Numbered from the stretch's first letter, positions 10,771-24,035 are shown. The stretch is 64,000 bases of DNA from Apostichopus japonicus (GCF_037975245.1 NC_092583.1:12891264-12955263), one strand, 5' to 3'. Numbers and translations: made by a program. Notes: generated from the sequence alone by a model not told the origin.

Positions 10771-13263
10771 AAAGAGATTATCCTTGTCTCTTTTCAATTT
10801 TTTGTTTTTTGTTTTGAAGGAACCTAGACAACATACATGCACAGAGTGTGAAAGGTAGCACACATAACCTTGAACCCTGGTCATAAACCAACATAACATG
10901 CCCATCCAACCCTTTGTCTCTTTTCACATGCATATTCAGGGTTCCCAGTTCAGTGGAGTATAGCATCGATGGGTCAAAGTAAACACGGTCAAAGTGCAGT
11001 GCAATACAATAAACTAGGCTCATACTGTATCACTCATACTGTATCACTCCAAGATGCAAGTCATTATCATAATGTCACAAATCAATTTATATCACATGAT
11101 CACTGCTTTTTGCAAATTCTCACTTTGTAACAAGAAAATGACAAGTTAAGACCAAATTTTACAGTTGTTCCCGCATTAAGATTACTTCATTTTTCGAATT
11201 TGTGAACAGGAGAGCATAAAGGGTTATGTGTGAATTTGGGGAAGAAGATGTTATATCCATTCAAGGTTACAAAGTAGGAAGAAATTCCTTCCACACATTT
11301 TTTAGTTGCCCTATGGTTTACATTTCTTTAAATTTAATCTATTTGTATGTTGATTAGTGGCAATGGAACTAATCCCTAAAATCAATACGCTTTATCTCCC
11401 ATCATGCAAGGTGAAGTCATCTGCCCCAAAGCAAACAAGATTATTTCATTTATGTAGAACAAGAATCCAGAGTTGATTGTTGAGGTGTTCACCTTCACAA
11501 AAATACCATTAATATCGACACCTCTGGTTGACTGATGGTAGCCTATTTATATATTTCCCTCATCTCACTTACTGTACATCCACATCACATCTCACATACT
11601 AAATGACTCACTTAAGCATTATTTTATACTAGTAGTTGGGGAGAAAATAACCCTGGGACGTTGTCACCCATATCGAAGATAGGGAATAAAATTAAAATTT
11701 TCATAATTGGACAGATCTCAAATATCAATTTTGATTTGAAATCTTGTAGAGCTCCTAAAATGTCATTAAATGGTGCAATTTTCCTGTTCATGAATTTAGA
11801 TGTAATTATATAGTAAAAACTTCATTATTTCTTAACAGTTGCAATATTGTTTAAAATATTGTCACAAGGTGACCAGCATGCCCACTGTCAGGAAAATTAT
11901 GATGTTAGTGTACAGTAGATGTTGACAATTTCTGTGAGAGGTTGTCTTTATTTTGTCATCCTCTGTCATGTTGCAGAGTTGTGGTTAATTAATTTTGTAT
12001 CAAAGCAGGATATCTGGCGAAATGAGAACTGGTTGGCAATGTCCCACTCTTTCACACTCCAAATATGCAAGAAGTTAAAAGATTGTGGACAATACATGCT
12101 GTATACAAAATGTGAATAGTGAATATTATGTTTAATTTAATAGAAATTGGTTCAATGTGTGTGAGACCATTTTCCATTCAAATTTTCAAAAGTAAACCAA
12201 TTCTAGACCCAGTTTTAAAATCACAGAGAAAAAAAGAAAAATATTCCCTGAATATTCAAGCTTTGTCTTCCAGCTACTAAGATTTACTTAGACTGGACAA
12301 TTATTATTATAAGGTGTACGTGTATGAGCCAAGAGGATTGTGCATCGTTAAAAGGACCTTATTCCCCAACCCCCCCCCCCCCTCCCCTTCAATCAAATCC
12401 TTTTTGTAACAACTACAAAACTTGCCAGAGGTTCTAACACTCTCAAAAGGATTTACAAAATGAAAGAAAAAGACATCCTCCATGAAGCTTATTAAAAGAA
12501 GTTTGTATTGGCACAAAATTATAGCATGCTGTAATTGCTAGAAGCTTCAGAAAGTACTTCCTTGAGGCCTTTTATTTCCAAATTGTTCTCATCTAAATGA
12601 ACACAATGACTGAATGTCCCAGTAAATTTCCTCTAAGGTGGTTATAAAACAGTTTAAGGAATTTGGATTATAACCACTGCTTTCATGACCATATTTCCTG
12701 ACCTAATTGTCTTCTTTCATCCAAGTTTCAAATTTATGAAACCCAGTATAAATACATGAATGTACATATTTATAAAACGGGATATGAAAACCAGTTAAGA
12801 GTAATAAAAATTAGAAAAGTCCCCAGAATCCTAGATTCAAGTACTACAGCTCAATACTGGTACTTTGTCAGATTGTACATGGCCAATGTGTACATAGCTG
12901 GCTTCTATATAGGCTGCATAGCTAAGTAGTTGCATGTAACTGGTGAGTTTGCAGCTCTAACACCTAACACTGCAGGAGTGTGCTGCCCATAAATGTTTCA
13001 AGGTTAATGGCCTTGTGATGTGATTTTATAGTTACTGTGACTTCCAGAAGCACACATAGCTCAATGCCATTATGAGTGATGAGTGTGTAGCATTGTGTGT
13101 GTACACAGCTATTACAGATTTTGGGCTGATTCTTACTCATTGAGAAAATAAAATATGGTAGTTTTCTGCTCACACAACTACAAAACACTGAAGATCACGT
13201 TTTAATAAATTTGAATAACAAATTGGCTGCTTAGTCAAAAGTTATGATTTCTCTTGTAACTGA
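10771..13263. other. Non-coding, no gene seen
   Basis: AT-rich sequence with scattered open frames of at most 81 codons, all lacking motifs or splice context. A poly-C tract lies at about 12369-12382. Presumed intronic if the exon at 1418-1530 belongs to the downstream gene. Confidence 0.45.
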
Positions 13264-13815
13264 AATGCCCCTCCTTACATATGAAGTATAACCTATCATT
13301 TCCAATAGGTTTCAACTGGTTAAATCATGAGCTCACCTAGGTCAATGAGAGGATGGGCATTTTGGGGGTCTACTGGCAGGGGTACCCCACTAATAGAAAT
13401 TACTGGAAATGCCCATCACTTACATATAGAGTCTTGCCAATCATTTTCAAGTAGTTTTTAACTGGTTACCTCATGAGCTGACCTGGGTCTAGAAGGGATG
13501 GGCATTTTGAGGGTCTACTGGCAGGGGTACCCCACTAATATAAATTACTGGAAATGCCCATCCCTTGCATATGAAGTGATACCTATCATTTTCCAGTAGT
13601 TTTCAACTGGTTACCTCATGAGCTGACCTAGGTCAATGAGGGGATGGGCATTTTGAGGGTCTACTGGCAGGGTTACCCCACTAATATAAATTACTGGAAA
13701 TGCCCATCCCTTGCATATGAAGTGATACCTATCATTTTCCAGTAGTTTTCAACTGGTTACCTCATGAGCTGACCTAGGTCAATGAGGGGATGGGCATTTT
13801 GAGGGTCTACTGGCA
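13264..13815 (+). repeat. Tandem repeat, 146-bp unit, about 3.8 copies
   Basis: Units are phased by AACTGGTTACCTCATGAGCT (starts at 13314, 13460, 13605, 13751; spacing 145-146 bp) and contain GGATGGGCATTTTGAGGGTC and CTACTGGCAGGGGTACCCCA. The last two units are almost identical and the first is the most diverged. Confidence 0.9.
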
Positions 13816-15252
13816 TAGGTTAATGGCCTATTTAGCATGTTCAGAAATTTTCATTTGGACAGGATCTATTTGGGGGTACCTTTACATTTGTCACCATAAG
13901 TTAATGCATTTAGAACTTTTTTCAAGTGTAGGTGTATATAATGGACCTATCAATTGTATGATGCACCCTCGGACCCACGGGATAGGTGCCTCAATATTTA
14001 AAATTAAGCTGGACATTTGACGTATCATTGCATAGTAAATTTGATACATTGATGCATGTCGTTGACCCCCATCAAATTTACATTAATTGACTGACCATTT
14101 GCTGCCCGTGAAAGATTCTTTGTGGCACATTGATGCACCTTGACACACTTATTGTAGTTGTAATGGTGCACCAAATGTCCACTTTGACGGACGCCTTAGT
14201 CACATAAATCTTTGGACATGATGCACATTTAATGCACCATTCCATGGGGGAGGGGGATGTCACTGAGTCCCTCTTACAACTGATAGGTACATAGTCATAG
14301 TACAGCCATATACCACAGCCTGTGTCAAATACACATTAGTGTGCATGAGAGGGAATCAGTTAAGTTGATTGATTATTCCTCTCACTGTTTACATGTGATT
14401 GTAATCTGAATATGTGAACAAGGCCATGGTGTTTGCCATTTCATGGTCTGTCTGGTAATCATATCACATTACATGCCTTTAATACTAGTTGAGTTGAAAC
14501 TGATCATAACTGAGCCTTTAATTGGTAAGTGGGTCATTATTGCTGGTCCACAGCACAAACCACAGTATTCAGTTACATTTTGTTGACCTGATCTGAGTTC
14601 ATTTCCTTTTCAGTAATGTGAATTTATATTGCTTATAGAGAGGAGCATAAACATTGCAGTGAAAATGTTTAATGAAAATAAGTTTCCAATCAAAATGAAA
14701 GTTAAAAATTTAAGAAAAACTGTTGAAAGTATTTAAGTACATTTTACCACTTTAAGATTGTTAAAGCTTTTTTCCACAAATATCTCTTTTTGCAGACTCG
14801 GTTACAGTATTAATTTGCTGTATATTGTTGTGCATTGTCTGTAAGAGTACGCCCACCCCCCACCCCCCCACCACCCACCTTTCTACATTGACCTTGCAAA
14901 TGCAATCTCCTCTAAATAAATATCACATCACTTAGTATTAGTTTATGCACCATTGGTGCTCTTGCTTTTATTTATCATGGATGTCTTAACAATATTTTAA
15001 AGAAACACCAAAGTTCTGCTTCATATCCCTTATCCTATGATGAAAATACATGTAAGTTTCATTTTAGTTAATAATTATTTTTGCTTCTGAATAATTTTTT
15101 TAATTGTGACCAAATGAAAATTGAAGAATAATTAAGTGTTTTTACTGATAGAAACAAAATCTTGTGCATATTATTAATGGTGTATTTACGCATGTGCAGT
15201 TGACAAACTGTTCATCCTACTCCAGCATTACTGATACAAATGTCAAGATGTC
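13816..15252. other. Non-coding, no gene seen
   Basis: No exon is supported. An 11-bp inverted repeat (GTAAATTTGAT/ATCAAATTTAC) lies near 14036 and 14073. A C-rich tract occupies about 14850-14880. Confidence 0.45.
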
Positions 15253-15795
15253 CGACAAGCTTAAAGTTACTAAGGTAGTATCAATCTATGAGCAAGGTCA
15301 TACAGATGACATTGCTAACTATCAACCAATGACAGGGCTTTCGTCTGTTTCAAAATGTTTTGAAAGATTTATGTGTAATAGCGTAATGGTTTCCTCAACA
15401 AACATTGCATTTCATCTAATATTAAGTAAGGTCTTCACCAAGGTCTTTCTACTGAACTGACACTGACATTGATGTAATCAACAAACTCATCCATGTTACT
15501 ATTAACAATCATTCTCTGACGCAGTGTTCTAAGACTGCTTCAAAGTCTTTGATACCATTGACCACTATATAATTTTTACAAAACTATACATATGGTTTCC
15601 CTGGAAATTTGTAAGGCTGTATCAGAAGCTAGATTCAAACAACAGAACACACATTATGAGTTTCCAAAAATTACAATACTGATCTGTTAGATATCAGTCT
15701 ATCCTTGAGCCTCTGCTTTTCATAATTTATGTTAATGATCAAAAGATTATTTCTGAGAATATCCATGTTAGTTCTTTATCATTTCAGTGGTAGTG
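15253..15795 (+). pseudogene. Degenerate non-LTR reverse transcriptase fragment
   Basis: The first part (15253-15372) reads KVTKVVSIYEQGHTDDIANY then QPMTGLSSVSKCFERF. This matches the RT region that in intact LINEs reads roughly KxxPIYKKGD..NYRPIS.L...SK.FE. Further on, in shifted frames, DCFKVFDTIDHYI corresponds to the DLSKAFDTIDH block, and LEPLLFIIYVNDQ to GPLLFxIYINDL. Several stops and frameshifts separate the blocks; the catalytic YxDD box is not seen and no 5' or 3' end is recognisable. It is an old LINE relic lying just upstream of an exon, and the clade is not resolved. Confidence 0.8.
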
Positions 15796-16196
15796 ATCCT
15801 CATTCTCTAGAGATCTTTGTCAGCAGAGGACTAAGTCCTTTTCGGAATAGCTCCAAAAAAGTTAACCCTTAATAAGACTAATGACATGGCTTTTTTTACA
15901 CATGTTTACATGTTTTAAGTATTTCAATTGACAGTCAAAGCTTCAATCCAGTTAACAGTGTAAAGTTTTTGAGGTCTACATTGGTTCAGACTTGGCGTGG
16001 CATTTAGGGGGAGTCAGTTGATGAGGGGCACAAAAAGTTGAAAAATTATGTGATGTCTATGCATGTTAATGTTGAATGGGTAAAATAAGCATAAATGCCT
16101 TACAATTGCCTTTTCTTAAACAGGGAATCTGATTTCTTGAGTCATCGAAGCTCATTGAAGGTTAAATTTGTATTGTAAATTATTGTTTTATTCCAG

Positions 16197-16283
16197 ATGG
16201 AGAAGAAAGTAGTGACAGCCAGAAGGATGTCCATGACAATCCCCAGGCATGGGTACATGAAGCAATGCTGGAAGTTGGTAAAG
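16197..16283 (+). CDS. Internal coding exon of an unrecognised gene
   Basis: An 87-bp exon is preceded by a good acceptor (pyrimidine-rich TTGTTTTATTCCAG|) and followed by a GTGTGT donor at 16284. The only open frame starts in phase 1 and reads GEESSDSQKDVHDNPQAWV then HEAMLEVGK, ending with one base (G) of the next codon. That base joins in phase with GT at the start of the exon at 19248 to give Gly. The sequence is acidic then amphipathic, with no known domain. Upstream exon(s) ending in phase 1 are needed and were not found. The in-phase join to two further exons is the main reason to accept it. Confidence 0.65.
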
Positions 16284-16599
16284 GTGTGTTCATATTAATA
16301 ATTAACTACAAACTAAGATGCTATGATGACAAAGATTCAGTGCCTTTCATAATGCATTTTTGGTTCCTTGCTAAAAGCAACCTATGTATTCAGGTTGGCA
16401 TGTGTGTGTGCGTTGTTTTTCTATCTGACCGAGGACTTGAACAAAAGCATTCCAGGTCCTCGGTTGTGCTTTCTAAAGAATCACCACATCCTTGGAAGAA
16501 TTCTATTGTATGGGGTATTGTTAAGTTTAGGGTACGTGAATTTGAACAACGGAAAATACAATGGGGTCCTCGGTCGGAATGTATTACAAAAGTGAGTGT

Positions 16600-17800
16600 G
16601 TGTGTGTGACGCTTGAGCTTGTATGCACGATAACTCAACAAAGGAATGACCGATCATTACCATACTTAGTGGGTGGGTGACCCATAGTAAGTAGATGGAC
16701 TCTATTGATTTTGGTGCTCATTTCATGAATATTAATGATGTCACAGGGTCAAATGTGAAAAACTCCAAATTGCAATAACTTGGCTACTATTAGTCCGAAT
16801 TTCGTCAAACTTAGTATGATGATATTGGTAGATAGTCTTTACACAATGATGTGTGTTGCAGGAATGATGCATATTTATGAGGGGGAGGGCTTAGCAATAT
16901 TTCGGTATGAAAAGTTTGTATGCACGATAACTCAACAAGGGGATGACCGATCATTACCATACTTAGTGGGTGGGTGACCCATAGTAAGTAGATGGACTCT
17001 ATTGATTTTGGTGATCATTTCATGAATATTAATGATGTCACAGGGTCAAATGTGAAAAACTCCAAATTGCAATAACTTGGCTACTATTAGTCCGAATTTC
17101 GTCAAACTTGGTATGATGATATTGGTAGATAGTCTTTACACAATGATGTGTGTTGCAGGAATGATGCATATTTATGAGGGGGAGGGCTTAGCAATATTTC
17201 GGTATGAAAAGTTTGTATACACGATAACTCACCAAGGGGATGACCGATCATTACCATACTTAGTGGTTGGCCCATAGTGAGTAGATTCACCCTATTGATT
17301 TTGGTGCTCATATCATGAATATTAATGAGGTAATGGGGTCAAATGTGAAAAACTCCAAATTGCAATAACTTGGCTACTATTAGTCCGAATTTCGTCAAAC
17401 TTGGTATGATGATATTGGTAGATAGTCTTTACACACTGATGTGTGTTGCAAGTGATATCATGCATATTTATGAGGGGCGGGCTTAGCAATATTTCGGTTT
17501 GAAAAGTTTGTCCAGATAACTCAACAAGGAGATGACCGATCATTACCATACTTAGTTGGTGGGTGGATCATAGTGAGTAGGATAACCCTATTGATTTTGG
17601 TGCTCATTTCATGAATATTAATGAGGTAATGGGGTCAAATGTGAAAAACTCCAAATTGCAATAACTTGGCTACTATTAGTCGAAATTTCGTCAAACTTGG
17701 TATGATGATATTGGCAGATAGCCTATACACATGTTGTAAGTTGCAATTGATATGATACAAATTTATGAGAGGGCCCGGCTTAGCATTACTTTGGTAACAA
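16600..17800 (+). repeat. Tandem repeat, 297-bp unit, four copies, internally dimeric
   Basis: Copies are phased by GATAACTCAACAAGG (about 16629, 16926, 17222, 17514). Each unit is itself two related halves of about 145 and 152 bp: GATAACTC..ATGACCGATCATTACCATAC and AATAACTTGGCTACTATTAG..CGTCAAACTTGGTATGATG. The last copy is degraded. The array lies in the intron after the exon at 16197; open frames inside it are repeats of one another, not genes. Confidence 0.9.
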
Positions 17801-19247
17801 AACTCTGTGTGCATGAATTGCTGTTGTTGTCATAGCTAGGGCTTTCTTAGAAATTTCCCTATGAATGGAACTAATGAACAGCAGCAAGGAACCATGAAAT
17901 GTTTTCATTCTGGTTATTCCTGCTTAGCATAGCTCCAATATATATATGGCTAGAAATGTATGCATGTTCATGACCTTGTTATAATATTGTTCATGAAAGT
18001 TACCAAGACTCTTTTATGGCCGGCTGAAATGACGTGATATCATGAACATTTCCATCAAACGTTGTTTTCAGCAACTGCTGACTCTCTCTATCATCCAGAT
18101 CTATGATTTTAATTCCACTTTGTTATGTTGAAAGTGTTCATCTCTGCAGATATGTTTCCCATAAATTTAGCCTTAACATCAGGGGTAGTCCGTAAAAATA
18201 AAGTGTTATTTCCAAAGAAGCCTTTTAATGTAGTGAGTAAGATAATGGTAAACATATTGTACAGGTGTGAAGTATAAGGTGACATCATCAATTAACTTAA
18301 ATGTAGTTCATACTATATCAGTTCTAGAAATAAATATTGTTTTTTTATGTTCCTCCTGGGTCTGGCAATGTTCTGTGTTAGTCATCAGGGGGTTTGGATA
18401 ATGCCAGAGTTGTTGAAAATATTGATTGCTAGTCATCATTACAGTCAATAGGCTATCTATGTCCAGTTTCTTTACCCAATTTTATATACTGGCACACATT
18501 AAATGTAGAGAGTAAGTTTTCTCTTTTCCTGTAAAGGTTCGCAAATATTACAAGTGGAGTGGAAGGGACACATCAGCAGTCTAACAACACTTTAAAAAAT
18601 TTTACAAGAGAAAGGCAAAAATGAAATTGCCAGGTAAAATTATACTGCAACTCAGGGAACTTTTCCAATTGTTACTTATCTGCTAACATCAGATTTACAG
18701 TAGCCTACGTGCAACGTTCTTTGCATTGCAGCTGAACAGCGCAATGTACAGAACAAAGAGTCTGCTGTTCAAAGTTATCTTGTGTTACATAAAGATCACA
18801 AAACATACATGATGGCTTAACGATATATTAAAAAGATCTAATTTATAAGAAATTTCACCAGAAGAAATTAATCTGTATTCAAACACAGTTTTTGTTTTGA
18901 CTACTGTAGCAACTGCAGCGTGGGTTATGTCGCAATCTGCATTTGCTCAGATGACGTCACGTTTGCAACTTTTTAAAGTATATTTGAAATATCCATCCTA
19001 AATGATTAAAAATTGTTTCTCTGTCAAAACGTAATATTAGCATTCTTACACTTTGAGAACACATTTAGAAAATTATTTATCGTTTTTTAAGCTCACTTTC
19101 AAGGGCTACCAGACAAATCTTTTGAATTGTTTGTTTTGTATATACTAACACCAAATCTTTCACATCAAACTTAATGTCCTTTCATCAGTTTTAACAAATG
19201 TGCAGTAATCTAACTAGATGCATTTACTATTTTTGTTGCATTTTCAG
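17801..19247. other. Intronic sequence
   Basis: Lies between the exons ending at 16283 and starting at 19248. Apart from the exon-like relic at 18537-18632, no gene or repeat is evident. Confidence 0.5.
18537..18632 (+). pseudogene. Exon-like relic with frameshift
   Basis: The segment has a pyrimidine-rich acceptor (CTCTTTTCCTGTAAAG|) and a CCAG|GTAAAA donor, but all three frames contain a stop. Allowing one frameshift it reads VRKYYKWSGRDTSAV then QHFKKFYKRKAKMKLPG. This may be a dead exon or a transposon gene fragment. It is not needed for joining the exons at 16197 and 19248, which already match in phase. Confidence 0.25.
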
Positions 19248-19386
19248 GTCAGAAAGAAGTACTGGCTTTCCTTGAAAGTCACCCAGATTTAAAGTACGAT
19301 TGGAAAGCATTCCATAACAAAGAAATGAATGAAGTTCGAAAAGCCCAACTGAGGGCCAGAGACAGGGAAGAGGAATGGCATAAAAA
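19248..19386 (+). CDS. Internal coding exon of the same unrecognised gene
   Basis: A 139-bp exon after acceptor TTGTTGCATTTTCAG| and before donor GTAAAG at 19387. The frame continues from the previous exon: Gly (split codon), QKEVLAFLESHPDLKYDWK, AFHNKEMNEVRKAQL, RARDREEEWHK, then two bases (AA) of a codon completed by T of the next exon to give Asn. Reading through the donor would instead give a TAA stop after one more Lys, so an unspliced short form is possible. The product is strongly charged and predicted helical, perhaps a coiled coil. The family was not recognised; SHPDLKYDWKAF is the best search query. Confidence 0.75.
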
Positions 19387-19417
19387 GTAAAGTGGAAAGG
19401 CCTACTAATATTTAATT

Positions 19418-22400
19418 ATTTTATTACTGTATAGACCTTTTTATTAGTGTGCAGTAGCTGGTACCATCAAATCATCAGAACTTATACTTATATATACAGT
19501 AAAATATTAGTAATGATGTACCAGCTACTGAACACAAATAAAGAGGTCTACACAGAAAAATGGTACTTTGATGGTATCAGCTACTGCACACAAATAAAGA
19601 GGTGTATACAGTAAAATATACGTAATGATGTTTTAATGGTACCAGTGACTGCACACAAATAAAGGGGTGTGTACAGTAAAATATAAGTAATGATGTTTTG
19701 ATGGTACCAGTTATTGCACACAAATAAAGAGGTGTATACAGTAAAATATCAGTAATGATGTTTTGATGTTACCAGTTACTGCACACAAATAAAGAGGTGT
19801 ATACAGTAAAATATAAGTAATGATGTTTTGATGGTACCAGCTACTGCACACAAATAAAGGGGTGTATACAGTAAAATATAAGTAATGATGTATTGATGGT
19901 ACCAGCTACTGCACACAAATAAAGAGGTGTATACAGTAAAATATCAGTAATGATGATTTAATGGTACCAGCTACTGCACACAAATAAAGGGGTGTATAAA
20001 GTAAAATATAAGTCATGATGTTTTGATGGTACCAGTGACTGCACACAAATAAAGAGGTGTATACAGTAAAATATAAGAAATGATGTTTTGATGGTACCAG
20101 CTACTGCACACAAATAAAGAGGTGTATACAGTAAAATATACGTAATGATGTTTTGATGGTACCAGCTACTGCACACAAATAAAGGGGTGTATACAGTAAA
20201 ATGTAAGTAATGATGATTTGATGGTACCAGCTACTGCACACAAATAAAGGGGTGGATACAGTCAAATGTAAGTAATGTTTTGTTGGTACCAGTTACTGCA
20301 CACAAATAAAGGGGTGGATACAGTAAAATATACATAATGATGTTTTGATGGTACCAGCTACTGCACACAAATAAAGGGGTGTATACAGTAAAATATAAGT
20401 TATGATGTTTTGATGGTACCAGCTACTGCACACAAATAAAGAGGTGTAAACAGTAAAATATACGTTATGATGTTTTGATGGTACCAGCTACTGCACACAA
20501 ATAAAGGGGTGTATACAGTAAACTATATGTAATGATGTTTTGATGGTACCAGTTGTTGCACACAAATAAAGAGGTGTATACAGTAAAATATACGTTATGA
20601 TATTTTGATGGTACCAGCTACTGCACACAAATAAAGAGGTATATACAGTAAACTATATGTAATGATGTTTTGATGGTACCAGTTGTTGCACACAAATAAA
20701 GAGGTGTATACAGTAAAATATATGTCATGATATTTTGATGGTACCAGCTACTGCACACAAATAAAGAGGTGTATACAGTAAAATATACGTAATGATGTTT
20801 TGATGGTACCAGCTACTGAACACAAATAAAGGGGTGTATACAGTAAAATGTAAGTACTGATGATTTGATGGTACCAGCTACTGCACACAAATAAAGGGGT
20901 GGATACAGTCAAATGTAAGTAATGTTTTGATGGTACCAGTTACTGCACACAAATACAGGGGTGGATACAGTAAAATAAACGTAATGATGTTTTGATGGTA
21001 CCAGTTATTGCACACAAATAAAGAGGTGTATACAGTAAAATATACGTTATGATGTTTTGATGGTACCAGCTACTGTACACAAATAAAGAGGTGTATACAG
21101 TAAAATATACGTAATGATGTTTTGATGGTACCAGTTATTGCACACAAATAAAGAGGCGTATACAGTAAAATATACGTTACGATGTTTTGATGGTACCAGC
21201 TACTGCACACAAATAAAGGGGTGTATACAATAAAATATAAGTAATGATGATTTGATGGTACCAGCTACTGCACACAAATAAAGGGGTGGATACAGTCAAA
21301 TGTAAGTAATGTTTTGATGGTACCAGTTACTGCACACAAATAAAGGGGTGGATGCAGTAAAATATACGTAATGATGTTTTGATTGTACCAGCTACTGCAC
21401 ACAAATAAAGAGGTGTATACAGTAAAATATGCGTAATGATGTTTTGATGGTACCAGCTACTGCACACAAATAAAGGGGTGTATACAGTAAAATATACGTA
21501 ATGATGTTGTGATGGTGCCAGTTATTGCACACAAATAAAGAGGTGTATACAGTAAAATATACGTTATGATGTTTTGATGGTACCAGCTACTGCACACAAA
21601 TAAAGGGGTGTATACAGTAAAATATAAGTAATGATGATTTGATGGTACCAGCTACTGCACACAAATAAAGGGGTGGATACAGTCAAAATGTAAGTAATGT
21701 TTTGATAGTACCAGTTACTGCACACAAATAAAGGGGTGTATACAGTAAAATATAAGTAATGATGATTTGATGGTACCAGCTACTGCACACAAATAAAGGG
21801 GTGGATACAGTCAAATATAAGTAATGATGTTGTGATGGTGCCAGTTATTGCACACAAATAAAGAGGTGTATACAGTAAAATATACGTTATGATGTTTTGA
21901 TGGTACCAGCTACTGCACACAAATAAAGAGGTGTATACAGTAAAATGTAAGTAATGATGATTTGATGGTACCAGCTACTGCACACAAATAAAGGGGTGGA
22001 TACAGTCAAATGTAAGTAAATTTTTTGATGGTACCAGTTACTGCACACAAATAAAGGGGTGGATACAGTAAAATATTCGTAATGATGTTTTGATGGTACC
22101 AGTTATTGCACACAAATAAAGAGGTGTATACAGTAAATTATACGTTATGATGTTTTGATGGTACCAGCTACTGCCCACAAATAAAGGGGTGTATACAGTA
22201 AAATATAAGTAATGATGTTGTGATGGTGCCAGTTATTGCACACAAATAAAGAGGTGTATACAGTAACATATAAGTAATGATGTTTTGATGGTACCAGCTA
22301 CTGCACACAAATAAAGAGGTGTATACAGTAAAATGTAAGTAATGATGATTTGATGGTACCAGCTACTGCACACAAATAAAGGGGTGGATACAGTCAAATG

Positions 22401-24035
22401 TAAGTAATGTTTTGATGGTACCAGCTACTGCACACAAATAAAGGGGTGGATACAGTAAAATATAAGTAATGATGTTTTGATCGTACCAGTTATTGCACAC
22501 AAATAAAGAGGTGTATACAGTAAAATATAAGTAATGATGTTGTGATGGTGCCAGTTATTGCACACAAATAAAGAGGTTTATACAGTAACATACAAGTAAT
22601 GATGTTTTGATGGTACCAGCTACTGCACACAAATAAAGGGTCGATACAGTAAAATATACGTAATGATGTTTTGATGGTACCAGCTACTGCACACAAATAA
22701 AGGGGTGGATACAGTCAAATGTAAGTAATGTTTATATGGTACCACTTACTGCACACAAATAAAGGGGTGGATACAGTAAAATATACGTAATGATGTTTTG
22801 ATGGTACCAGTTATTGCACACAAATAAAGAGGTGTATACAGTAAAATATACGTTATGATGTTTTGATGGTACCAGCTACTGCACACAAATAAAGGGGTGT
22901 ATACAGTAAAATATAGGTAATGATGTATTGATGGTACCATCTACTGCACACAAATAAAGAGGTGTATACAGTAAAATATATGTAATGATGTTTTAATGGT
23001 ACCAGCTACTGCACACAAATAAAGGGGTGTATAAAGTAAAATATAAGTAATGATGTATTGATGGTACCATCTACTGCACACAAATAAAGAGGTGTATAAA
23101 GTAAAATATATGTAATGATGTTTTAATGGTACCATCTACTGCACACAAATAAAGAGGTGTATACAGTAAAATATATGTAATGATGTTTTAATGGTACCAG
23201 CTACTGCACACAAATAAAGGGGTGTATAAAGTAAAATATAAGTAATGATGTGTTGATGGTACCAGTGACTGCACACAAATAAATAGGTGTATACAGTAAA
23301 ATATTAGTAATGATGTTTTGATGGTACCAGCTACTGCACACAAATAAAGAGGTGGATACAGTCAAATGTAAGTAATGTTTTGTTGGTACCAGTTACTGCA
23401 CACAAATAAAGGGGTGGATACAGTAAAATATACGTAATGATGTTTTGATGGTACCAGCTACTGCACACAAATAAAGAGGTGTATACAGTAAAATATACGT
23501 AATGATGTTTTGATGGTACCAGCTACTGCACACAAATAAAGGGGTGTATACAGTAAAATATAAGTAATGATGATTTGATGGTACCAGCTACTGCACACAA
23601 ATAAAGGGGTGGATACAGTAAAATATAAGTAATGATGATTTGATGGTACCAGCTACTGCACACAAATAAAGGGGTGGATACAGTCAAATGTAAGTAATGT
23701 TTTGATGGTACCAGTTACTGCACACAAATAAAGGGGTGGATGCAGTAAAATATAAGTAATGATGTTTTGATGGTACCAGTTACTGCACACAAAGAGGTGT
23801 ATACAGTAAAATATAAGTAATGATGTTTTAATGGTACCAGCTACTGCACACAAATAAAGAGGGTGTATACTTTTAAATGATGTTTTGATGGTACAAGTTA
23901 TTGCTTACAAATAACGAGGTGTATTATAAGGTTAAATATAAATTATGATGTTTTGATGGTACCAGTTACTGAACACAAATAAAGAGGTGTATACACTAAA
24001 GTATAAGTAATGATGTTTTGACTGTACCAGCTACA
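19418..24035 (+). repeat. Intronic 65-bp minisatellite, about 70 units
   Basis: Units of 65 bp read GATGGTACCAGCTACTGCAC, ACAAATAAAGAGGTGTATAC, AGTAAAATATAAGTAATGAT and so on. A 62-bp variant lacks 3 bp and carries GGGGTGGATACAGTCAAATG. This variant recurs at 20261, 20908, 21295, 21682, 22005, 22393, 22713, 23361 and 23683, that is every 5, 6 or 10 units (320-323, 387-388 and 647-648 bp), showing higher-order structure. The first unit (about 19418-19490) is inverted relative to the rest. The 3' end decays after 23860. The minus-strand frames are periodic artefacts. Confidence 0.95.

Noticed and set aside
16397-16612. Small MITE bounded by GACCGAGGAC/GTCCTCGGTC and TG repeats
   Set aside because: Only 10 bp of inverted similarity, a third copy of the motif inside, and no target duplication could be identified.
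19958-23853. Minus-strand Cys/Trp/Tyr-rich frames that resemble secreted peptides
   Set aside because: They recur with the 65-bp unit (three units per 65 residues), lie in an intron on the opposite strand, and are broken by variant units.
19418-24035. CRISPR-like array
   Set aside because: Units are contiguous 65-bp tandem repeats without unique spacers, within a eukaryotic intron.
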